Of a stretch of 5,953 nt of DNA, positions 1 to 4,919 are shown piece after piece. A program made the translations under genes and the position numbers. Under the pieces are notes generated by a model, which had not been told where the DNA came from, did not search any database, and was given only the letters and a program-made list of their open reading frames with translations. The first letter of the stretch is position 1. Each line of letters starts with the position of its first letter. Where the stretch lies: NCBI GenBank assembly GCA_023252315.1, contig JAJPEB010000085.1, forward strand, positions 1 through 5,953, given 5' to 3'. This stretch comes from Candidatus Woesearchaeota archaeon. Its GTDB lineage: Archaea > Nanobdellota > Nanobdellia > Woesearchaeales > UBA525.

Positions 1-146
1 TTCTCGATCTCCTCGAGCGGCGAGACCGGGAAATCCTTCACCTTCTGGAAGACGGATCTCGGGCCCATGACCCGCTCGAGCCCCTGCGCGGCCGCTTCAC
101 CGCCCCCGACGACATTCTCGAGGCCGGCAGCGTTGCCGCGCCTCAT
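1..146 (-). CDS. Unrecognised protein, N-terminal 48 residues only (runs off window)
   Basis: An open frame starts with ATG at 146 and stays open to the window edge. The start codon overlaps the TGA stop of the CBS-domain gene (ATGA at 146-143), and a GGAG Shine-Dalgarno-like element lies 8 nt upstream inside the last codons of that gene. Both support translational coupling in one transcript. The visible protein begins MRRGNAAGLENVVGG, has an Ala/Gly-rich stretch, and then a mixed charged segment containing VFQKVKDFPVSPLEEIE. There is no signal peptide or membrane segment in the visible part. I do not recognise the family and assign no function. The pairing with a CBS adenine-nucleotide sensor may mean a functional link, but that is inference. 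The length is unknown because the 3' end lies outside the window. Confidence 0.6.
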   Translation of the reverse strand, partial: MRRGNAAGLENVVGGGEAAAQGLERVMGPRSVFQKVKDFPVSPLEEIE

Positions 147-586
147 TCGTGCAGCTCCATGTTCTTGAGCACCGCCTGCAGGACGTCCTTGTAGTCCGCG
201 AGGCCCTTGATCCTGCCGTTCTCGGTGATGAGGCACGCGTGGTTGTGGCGCTTCATCATCACGTGCAGCGCGAACTCGGGAGCCTGGCCGATCTCGGCCG
301 AATCCACGGGCGCCGTCATGATGTCCTTCGCCTTGAGCGTCTTGAGGTCCTTGCCCTGCGCGACCGCCTTGTACGCGATGTCCGTCACGGACACGACGCC
401 GAGCGGCGCGTTGTCCTTGTCGACGACGAAGATGTAGTGGGCGCGCTCGTCGCGCATGTACTTCGCGACATCGACGAGCGAGGTGTCCGCGTTGCGCGTG
501 CGCACTTGCGCGAGCGGGATGGTGTGGAGTGAGGAGACTGCCGCCTTCTTGGGCGCGGGGATCGTCTTCTTGGGCTTCGCTGCCAT
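143..586 (-). CDS. Two-CBS-domain (Bateman module) protein, 147 aa
   Basis: A stand-alone tandem CBS pair. CBS1 spans about residues 23-80 and ends with GVVSVTDIAYKAV. CBS2 spans about 84-143, begins KAKDIMTAPV and ends IKGLADYKDVLQAV. The Gly and Asp of each closing G-x-x-[ST/A]-x-x-D segment are present. In this family such pairs bind AMP, ATP or related adenosyl ligands and act as energy or ligand sensors, usually for a partner protein. The first 18 residues form a Lys/Pro/Ala-rich basic tail before CBS1, which could contact nucleic acid or a partner (inference). The ATG at 586 was chosen because a TATA box is centred about 25 nt upstream, predicting a leaderless transcript. A GTG at 646, overlapping the preceding gene's stop, would add 20 residues but would read through the TATA box. 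The stop overlaps the ATG of the next gene. Cytoplasmic; no catalytic domain is attached. Confidence 0.9.
   Translation of the reverse strand: MAAKPKKTIPAPKKAAVSSLHTIPLAQVRTRNADTSLVDVAKYMRDERAHYIFVVDKDNAPLGVVSVTDIAYKAVAQGKDLKTLKAKDIMTAPVDSAEIGQAPEFALHVMMKRHNHACLITENGRIKGLADYKDVLQAVLKNMELHE
155..158 (-). promoter_or_regulatory. Shine-Dalgarno-like GGAG for the operon-internal gene at 146
   Basis: GGAG on the minus strand ends 8 nt before the ATG at 146 and lies within the 3' end of the CBS-domain gene. Several other genes here appear leaderless, so an SD element at an operon-internal start fits the mixed initiation pattern known from archaea. It is only four bases and could be chance. Confidence 0.4.
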
Positions 587-606
587 GGGAAATTGCCCGG
601 ATCCGA

Positions 607-615
607 GATTTATAA
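607..615 (-). promoter_or_regulatory. Archaeal TATA box for the CBS-domain gene
   Basis: TTATAAATC on the minus strand lies in the 56-bp gap between the 548-aa gene and the CBS gene. Its centre is about 25 nt upstream of the ATG at 586, the usual archaeal TATA-to-TSS distance, so transcription would begin at or next to the start codon. It is an AT-rich block in otherwise very GC-rich DNA. Confidence 0.7.
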
Positions 616-642
616 TCCTTCTGCTTTTCCTTCCCGAGGGGT

Positions 643-2289
643 TCACATCCTCCTGAAGAGCGGCCCCTTCGGCAGCCCGAGGGCCTGCCTGCGCGTGAGC
701 GGCCTCGCGATCAGCTCTCCCGTCTTCACGATCCTGCGCGCGAGCCAGAGGCTCACCGCGACGAAGACGATCCTGCTGCCCCACAGCGTGCGCTCCTTCC
801 AGAACTTGCCCCGGCGGTGGTAGCGCTCGAGCGCCTCCTTGTAATAGGGGTCCGCGTTGAGCTGGCGCTCCTTCTCGTTCACCTGCTCGGCGAGGGCTCT
901 CAGGTCGGGATGGTACTTCCCCCAGGTGTCCACGTTCTGCCTGTCGAACTGGCGCACCTGCGCGAGGTTGCGCACGGATGTCTCCCATGCCGCCGCGAGC
1001 GCGAGCAGCTCCGCCTTCTCCCCGTCGGTGAGCGTGTCCGCGTCCGCTTTCGCGAGCAGCTCGGCCATGCGCCTCTTGATGTGCCGGGTCGTCTCGTAGA
1101 TGCCGTTCTCCATCCTCCGGATGTCCTCGAAGCGCTCGTCGTACGTCTGCAGCCTCCGCCTGCCGTCCTCGTCGATCTCAACTGACTGGTGCATGTCCCT
1201 CCCGAAGACGTGCTTCTGCATCCAGTCGTAGACGCCGCCTCTCACATCGTGGATGGGCGTGCCCTCTATCTTGCCGAGCACGCTCTTGCGGGCGGCGTCG
1301 TTCGCGTTGTGCGTGAACTCGTCGTAGCTTATCTGCATGGACGAGAGGAAGTTCCTGAACGACTTGTCGTCGTGGATGAGCGTGTCGATGCGCCTCGCGT
1401 CGTCGCCGAGCGCCTCGCCCACGGCCTTCCTCTTCGCGTCGTATTGCTTGCTGAGGCGGTCGTAGTCCGTGATGGCGGAGATCGTGTCCTTGAGCCTGCC
1501 TGTCGCGAGCTGGAACTCGTCGATCGATACTCCGAGCGCTCGCGCGAGGTCCGCGACGTACTTCTCATGGAACCAAAGCGTGCCGCCGCCGACTGCCGCG
1601 AAGAACGCCATCTTGAGGACCGTCCTGCGCGTGCGGGAGCGCTCGAGCGCCCTGCGCGACTCGTCGTAGTCGTAGAGCTGCACGAGCGTCTCGAGGTCGG
1701 GGCCCTGCAGCACGACCGTGAGGTCCTCGCTGCACATGATCGTGAAGAACAGGTAGGGGCTCTCCCGCACCGAGATCATGAAGCAGTAGTACGTCACCTG
1801 GCCTCGGAACCTCCTGCGGGTGTCTGCGTACGTCCCCATGAATCCCTCGTGCGCGATGTCGAGTCGCTCGCGCGCCGCGAGCCGGTGCAGCAGCTCGTAC
1901 GCGTGCTCTGCGGTCGCGTTGCGCTCGAGCTCGGCGAGCGCTTCACCGATGCGCCCGAGCGCGGTCCTCACCGTCTTGCGGTGGTCCTGGTCGCCGAACC
2001 GGTTCTCCTCCGGCACGGGCATGAGCCCTTCCATGAGCTGTAGGAGAGCGCCGTACTCGGCCCGCGAGGGCCCGTAGTGCTGCGCGAGCGCAGCGAGCAG
2101 CCTGCGCAGCGCGCCTGCCGACTCGTTGAGCGCGCCGATGCGCGTGCGCGCGTCGCCCTGCGGAGGATCCTCCGCCGCCTGCGCCTCCTGCTCCGCGATG
2201 AGCGCGCGTGTCGACGCGATCGCCTCGCTGATGCGCGCGAGCAGCTCGACGAGCGGTATCGGCGCGCCTTCTTGAGAAGTATCTGCCAT
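643..2289 (-). CDS. Unrecognised 548-aa protein with two short hydrophobic segments and an internal twin-arginine-like motif
   Basis: I do not recognise the family. Residues 1-140 are largely helical and acidic/Ala-rich. Residues about 161-196 look like beta strands and hold the only two cysteines (C169, C186). A basic stretch (212-226) ends in TRRTVLK and is followed by a short hydrophobic run, MAFFAAVGGGTLWF (227-240), which resembles a twin-arginine signal anchor but sits mid-protein. Residues 241-502 are hydrophilic, highly charged, Cys-free and probably helical, possibly coiled coil. A second hydrophobic run (about 503-517, RIVFVAVSLWLA) lies close to the C terminus, flanked by basic residues on both sides. 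If both runs span the membrane, the 260-residue middle part would lie outside the cell and both ends inside; both runs are short, so topology is uncertain. ATG at 2289 is favoured by a TATA-like element about 43 nt upstream. No strong Shine-Dalgarno is seen. Base composition matches its neighbours. Confidence 0.85.
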   Translation of the reverse strand: MADTSQEGAPIPLVELLARISEAIASTRALIAEQEAQAAEDPPQGDARTRIGALNESAGALRRLLAALAQHYGPSRAEYGALLQLMEGLMPVPEENRFGDQDHRKTVRTALGRIGEALAELERNATAEHAYELLHRLAARERLDIAHEGFMGTYADTRRRFRGQVTYYCFMISVRESPYLFFTIMCSEDLTVVLQGPDLETLVQLYDYDESRRALERSRTRRTVLKMAFFAAVGGGTLWFHEKYVADLARALGVSIDEFQLATGRLKDTISAITDYDRLSKQYDAKRKAVGEALGDDARRIDTLIHDDKSFRNFLSSMQISYDEFTHNANDAARKSVLGKIEGTPIHDVRGGVYDWMQKHVFGRDMHQSVEIDEDGRRRLQTYDERFEDIRRMENGIYETTRHIKRRMAELLAKADADTLTDGEKAELLALAAAWETSVRNLAQVRQFDRQNVDTWGKYHPDLRALAEQVNEKERQLNADPYYKEALERYHRRGKFWKERTLWGSRIVFVAVSLWLARRIVKTGELIARPLTRRQALGLPKGPLFRRM

Positions 2290-2328
2290 GCGTCACGCTC
2301 GGAATGCGCCTTCCCGCGCGCGAGGCTC

Positions 2329-2336
2329 ATTTAATC
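2329..2336 (-). promoter_or_regulatory. TATA-like element for the 548-aa gene
   Basis: GATTAAAT on the minus strand, centred about 43 nt before the ATG at 2289, predicts a transcription start near 2306 and a leader of roughly 17 nt. The leader contains GTGA close to the ATG but no full Shine-Dalgarno sequence. It is the only AT-rich block near this start. Confidence 0.5.
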
Positions 2337-2418
2337 CTTTCGCTCGAGAAGCGATTCCCTGCCCTCGACGCTGCGGCCTGCGGCGCCGGGCTCCGATATG
2401 CGCAAGGGCAAGCGAACG

Positions 2419-2426
2419 AGTATATG
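2419..2426 (+). promoter_or_regulatory. TATA-like element for the histidine phosphatase gene
   Basis: AGTATATG on the plus strand predicts transcription start near 2449-2450. That is about 21 nt before the ATG at 2471 and about 3 nt before an in-frame GTG at 2453. It lies in the 181-bp divergent region shared with the 548-aa gene; apart from the two TATA-like elements I see no other structure there. Confidence 0.5.
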
Positions 2427-2470
2427 CCGCGCCGTTTTCCACTGGCGGTCCTGTGTTAGTTGCACCGCGA

Positions 2471-3076
2471 ATGAACCTCTACCTGATCCGCCACGGCAAG
2501 ACCTCGTCGAACGTCGCGAAGGTGTACCAGGGGAAGGGCCACGTGAGCGCGCTCACGCCAGACGGCCATCTCCAGGCGCGGCGCATCGCGTCGCAGCTTC
2601 GCCTCGGCGCGCTGCTCAGCGGCCCCACCGTGCGCGCGCTCGAGACCGCAGCGCCCATCGCGCTCGCGAGCGGCATCGGGGTCCGGACCGAGGCGCTCCT
2701 CGACGAGCTCGACTACGGGCCCTTCGTCGGCATGTCGTATGCGACGCTTCCCGAGGGCTACGCGAACGTCTACGAGTACATCTTCAACGGCGGCGATGCG
2801 GACCTGCAGGCGGCGGTGCGCGAAGGGACGCTGCGAGCGCGCGCGCTCCTCGCCAGGCTGCGCACGCGCGACGGTCCGTGGGAAGGGATCGGCCTCGTCT
2901 CGCATGGGAGCCTGCTGCACATCCTCACGTGCCTGCTGCTCGAGGTGCCCGTGCGCTACGCGAGGGATATGTTCCTCGACAACGGGGAATACCACGAGTT
3001 CTCCTTCGAAGGGGCGCGTCCCGTGCGGCATCGGCTACGCATCCTCCCGCGCGCGCAGGAGCGGACCTTTTCCTAG
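2471..3076 (+). CDS. Histidine phosphatase superfamily protein (phosphoglycerate mutase-like), 201 aa
   Basis: The N terminus MNLYLIRHGKT carries the RHG motif, with His8 as the expected phosphohistidine nucleophile and Arg7 in the phosphate pocket. The second core segment, SGPTVRALETA (50-60), supplies Arg55. ELDYGPFVGMSY (79-90) matches the region holding the acid/base residue, and the second catalytic His is H145 in LVSHGSLLHIL. All core parts are present and the length is normal for the small branch-1 family. The family includes cofactor-dependent phosphoglycerate mutase, alpha-ribazole phosphatase, fructose-2,6-bisphosphatase and broad phosphatases, and the substrate cannot be told from sequence. 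No signal peptide, so cytoplasmic. ATG at 2471 fits the usual position of the RHG strand; an in-frame GTG at 2453, six residues upstream, fits the TATA spacing slightly better. The stop is 15 bp from the stop of the convergent arginase-like gene. Confidence 0.88.
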   Translation: MNLYLIRHGKTSSNVAKVYQGKGHVSALTPDGHLQARRIASQLRLGALLSGPTVRALETAAPIALASGIGVRTEALLDELDYGPFVGMSYATLPEGYANVYEYIFNGGDADLQAAVREGTLRARALLARLRTRDGPWEGIGLVSHGSLLHILTCLLLEVPVRYARDMFLDNGEYHEFSFEGARPVRHRLRILPRAQERTFS

Positions 3077-3091
3077 GACCCAGCGAGGCCC

Positions 3092-3745
3092 TTAGAGCAG
3101 CTCAGCGAGGAGCTTCGCCGCCACGCGCGCCGTGGCCTCGTCCTCGCGCGCGTCGACGACGAGCTCGCACGACGAGATCTCCTTCACGAGCCGCAGGCGC
3201 TGCACTGCGTAGAGCAACTCGCGCGTGGAGAGGCCGCCGGGCGAGGGAGAGGCGAGCCCGGGCGCGAACGCGGGATCGAGCACGTCGAGCGAGACGAGCA
3301 GGTGGCAGCGCGGCTGCGCGCGTGCGCGCTCCATCGCGGCGTCCGTCATCTCCGCGAGCCCCTCGGCGACGATCCTGCGCATCGGGAACGCCCCCGCGCG
3401 GTGCCGCTCGAGCAGCGCCCATTCCTGCGGCAGCAGATCCCGCACCCCGAACGCGGTGAGGCGCCGGGGATCGAGGCCGCGCGAGAGCAGCGTATGCAGG
3501 ATCCCTCCATCGCGAAGGCCGAGCGAGGGTGCGAGCAGGACGACGCCCGCGTCGGGCGCATGCTCGAGCGCGCGCAGCGCGGCCCACGCCTGCGTGGAGA
3601 GCGTGAGCGTACCCGCGACGTCGCCCGCGGGCAGCGGCGATGGCGCAGAGGAGAGCTGGCTCCCCGACTCCTTGAGCCGGACGGCGCCGAGGAAGGCGAG
3701 CGCGAGGTCGACGCACGGGTCCCTCTCTGCGACGACGAGCTGCAT
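3092..3745 (-). CDS. Arginase/agmatinase-fold protein, probably a catalytically dead pseudoenzyme, 217 aa
   Basis: The C-terminal half carries the ureohydrolase signature VLDPAFAPG...SPSPGGLSTREL (155-177) and the usual closing helix AAKLLAELL. Further upstream, VVLLAPSLGLRD (68-79) aligns without gaps to the family's 'v-v-x-l-DAHxDlRD' strand, and AFGVRDLLPQEW to 'qiGiRd...e'. However, DAHxD is replaced by A72-P-S74-L-G76, the first Asp of DxD is Ser152 (only Asp154 remains), no GGDHS motif is seen before it, and the Glu of 'EVNP' aligns to Val196. Active ureohydrolases use these residues to hold two Mn ions, so hydrolysis of arginine or agmatine is unlikely. At 217 aa it is also shorter than the usual 280-320. 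ATG at 3745 was chosen because a TATA box is centred 25-26 nt upstream (leaderless); a TTG at 3784 would include that box. It may be a regulatory or structural protein (inference). Confidence 0.85.
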   Translation of the reverse strand: MQLVVAERDPCVDLALAFLGAVRLKESGSQLSSAPSPLPAGDVAGTLTLSTQAWAALRALEHAPDAGVVLLAPSLGLRDGGILHTLLSRGLDPRRLTAFGVRDLLPQEWALLERHRAGAFPMRRIVAEGLAEMTDAAMERARAQPRCHLLVSLDVLDPAFAPGLASPSPGGLSTRELLYAVQRLRLVKEISSCELVVDAREDEATARVAAKLLAELL

Positions 3746-3767
3746 CCTTGCAGGCGGTCGCGCGGGG

Positions 3768-3775
3768 TTTAAATC
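3768..3775 (-). promoter_or_regulatory. TATA box for the arginase-fold gene
   Basis: GATTTAAA on the minus strand, with TTTAAA centred about 25-26 nt upstream of the ATG at 3745, predicts a leaderless mRNA. It lies back to back with the TATA box of the divergent NAD kinase gene. Confidence 0.7.
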
Positions 3776-3786
3776 GCTTCGCAACC

Positions 3787-3794
3787 TTTAAAAT
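3787..3794 (+). promoter_or_regulatory. TATA box for the NAD kinase gene
   Basis: TTTAAAAT on the plus strand is centred about 26-27 nt upstream of the GTG at 3817. This predicts a leaderless mRNA beginning at that GTG and decides the start codon. The ATG at 3810 is out of frame. Confidence 0.7.
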
Positions 3795-3816
3795 CGCGCC
3801 CCCGCGCGCATGCGCC

Positions 3817-4517
3817 GTGGAACCGCTGCGCGTGCTCATCTTCTCCCGGATGCCCGTCGCGAGGGTCAGGGCGCTCGTGCGCGCGCAGGGCATGCGCCCG
3901 GTGCGCGTAGGTCCCGACGTCGTCCTCACAGTGGGAGGCGACGGCACGCTGCTGCTCGCGGAGCACCGCTACCCTGGCGTGCCGAAGCTGCCCGTGGGGC
4001 GGAGCAAGACCTCGCGCACGTGCGGCATCCTCGACATGGACGACGGGGTGCGCCGCCTCGCGGCCGCGTGGCGCGCGGGTAGGCTCGAGACGCGCGCCGA
4101 GATGAAGCTCTCGGCCTCGATCGTGCGCGGCGCGAGGGAGCGGCGCCTCCCCGACGCCATGAACGACGTCGTCGTGCGCAACCGCGTGCAGGCGCACGCG
4201 CTGCGCTTCTCGGTCTCGTCGGGCAGGCGGAAGTGGGACGGGCAGATCGGCGATGGCGTCATCGTCGCGACGCCGTTCGGCTCCACGGGGTACTTCGAGA
4301 GCGTCACGCGCACGACGTTCGCTGCGGGCATCGGCCTCGCGTTCAGCAACACCGTCGCGCCGAACGCGCCTGCGGTGCTCTCCGCGCGCGCCGTGGTCGA
4401 GGTGCGCATCGAGCGCGAAGACGCGCTCGTCTCGATCGACACCCTCGAGCGGACGTGGCGCATGCGCCGCGGCGACATCGTGCGGCGCCCGGCGTCGCGC
4501 GCCTGCTCAAGGTCTAG
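3817..4517 (+). CDS. NAD kinase family protein (ATP-NAD kinase-like), with apparent 1-nt frameshift near the C terminus
   Basis: This family phosphorylates NAD(H) to NADP(H) in the cytoplasm. GGDGT (40-44), with catalytic Asp42, follows VVLTV. MNDVVV (115-120) is the NE/ND motif that contacts NAD ribose. GDGVIVATPFGSTGYFES (145-162) is the conserved glycine-rich C-terminal-domain motif. The usual GIN-x-G-x-x-GFL segment is strongly altered (PVGRSKTSRTCGIL, 59-72), so substrate preference or activity may differ. The start is GTG at 3817, placed by the TATA box 26-27 nt upstream. The reading frame is intact to GDIVRR (219-224), then runs into a low-quality Arg/Ser/Pro tail that stays open to 4866 over the antisense of the next gene. 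Adding one C to the CCC run at 4488-4490 restores PGVARLLKV and a stop at 4517, giving 233 aa, normal for short archaeal members. Either an assembly error or a real mutation is possible. The corrected end overlaps the convergent gene by 11 bp. Confidence 0.82.
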
Positions 4518-4767
4518 CCCCCGCCGCCCGCAGCCCCTTCTCGAGCTCGCGCGTGAGGAAGCGCACCACTTCAGGGCTTGTGTAGCCGAGATCGCCCGCG
4601 AGGCGCAGGAGGACCCTCGCCTGCGCGAGCTCCTGCGCATCGTCCGCGAGCAGGCACTCGAGCGCGATCGCCTGCAATGCCGCGCCGATCGCGACGTTCT
4701 CCCTCGCTATCTCGTCGACGAGCGGGAAGAAGTCGAGCAGGAACGCGTAGATGGGGCCTTCGTCCAT
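4507..4767 (-). CDS. Small all-helical protein, 86 aa, possibly a divergent UPF0147 family member
   Basis: The sequence starts MDEGPIYAFLLDFFPLVDEIA and ends VVRFLTRELEKGLRAAGARP. It is acidic, almost certainly all alpha, and has one Cys (C38). The order FPLVDEIA, then an Ala/Leu helix ending LLADD, then ARVLLRLAGDL, then SPEVVRFLTRELE resembles the archaeal UPF0147 family (lLdeIa-DttvP...LLdeg...RaataislLdeisnDpnmP..aRt..w...seLE) in order and length. However, the diagnostic NIR, DPNMP and ART motifs are not kept, so this is a weak match from memory. The molecular role of UPF0147 is not known to me. ATG at 4767 was chosen because everything upstream reads into the T-rich rRNA spacer; an in-frame GTG at 4818 is an alternative. 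No clear TATA box sits 26 nt upstream of 4767. The stop overlaps the corrected end of the NAD kinase gene on the other strand. Confidence 0.7.
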   Translation of the reverse strand: MDEGPIYAFLLDFFPLVDEIARENVAIGAALQAIALECLLADDAQELAQARVLLRLAGDLGYTSPEVVRFLTRELEKGLRAAGARP

Positions 4768-4919
4768 GGCTGTGGCGCTGCGTGCGCGCTCAAGAGGGTT
4801 TCTCGCGTGCGGGCGCACAGCGTGCGGACAGGCCCGGAACGTCGCGGAAGAGGAAGAAAAAAGTAAGGAAAAGGGAGCCACGCATAGGAGAGCGACAAGA
4901 CTGAAGCCAAGAGGAAAAG
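4768..4919 (-). other. Spacer between 23S rRNA and the 86-aa gene; no 5S rRNA
   Basis: This 152-nt stretch holds the T-rich tract at 4851-4874 and otherwise no recognisable RNA gene. It is too short for a roughly 120-nt 5S rRNA plus processing sites, and none of the usual 5S landmarks are visible. No tRNA is seen either. Any promoter of the 86-aa gene must lie here, but no clear TATA box is found. Confidence 0.6.
4851..4874 (-). terminator. T-rich tract downstream of 23S rRNA, likely transcription terminator
   Basis: Read on the minus strand in the direction of rRNA transcription, this is a pyrimidine-rich tract with TTTT, then a run of six T, then TTCTTCC, in a GC-rich genome. Archaeal RNA polymerase terminates at oligo-T tracts with little need for a hairpin. 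It lies about 45-70 nt past the estimated 23S 3' end and before the 86-aa gene. Confidence 0.55.

Noticed and set aside
587..646. GTG start at 646 for the CBS gene, overlapping the TGA of the 548-aa gene with GGAGG just upstream
   Set aside because: The GGAGG is only 2-3 nt from GTG, too close, and the added 20 residues read through a good TATA box placed exactly for ATG 586. Kept as an alternative only.
1189..2043. Long plus-strand open frame (284 codons) antisense to the 548-aa gene, and similar ones at 149-532 and 817-1185
   Set aside because: GC-rich DNA with few stop codons gives long antisense frames. The translations are Arg/Val/Glu/His-rich with no motifs, and the minus-strand proteins have better composition and signals.
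2288..2470. N-terminal extension of the phosphatase to ATG at 2288
   Set aside because: It would add 61 Arg-rich residues before the RHG strand, run through both promoters and overlap the start codon of the divergent gene.
2398..3459. 353-codon plus-strand frame overlapping the phosphatase in another frame
   Set aside because: Arg/Ala-dominated shadow of the phosphatase and arginase-fold genes; it lacks any motif, whereas the alternative frame has the complete RHG phosphatase core.
3746..3784. TTG start at 3784 for the arginase-fold gene
   Set aside because: The extension is translated from the TATA box itself; ATG 3745 lies at the leaderless distance.
4518..4866. Continuation of the NAD kinase frame to 4866
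   Set aside because: The tail is antisense to the 86-aa gene, has shadow-like composition and extends the protein well beyond family length; a single-base correction gives a natural end at 4517.
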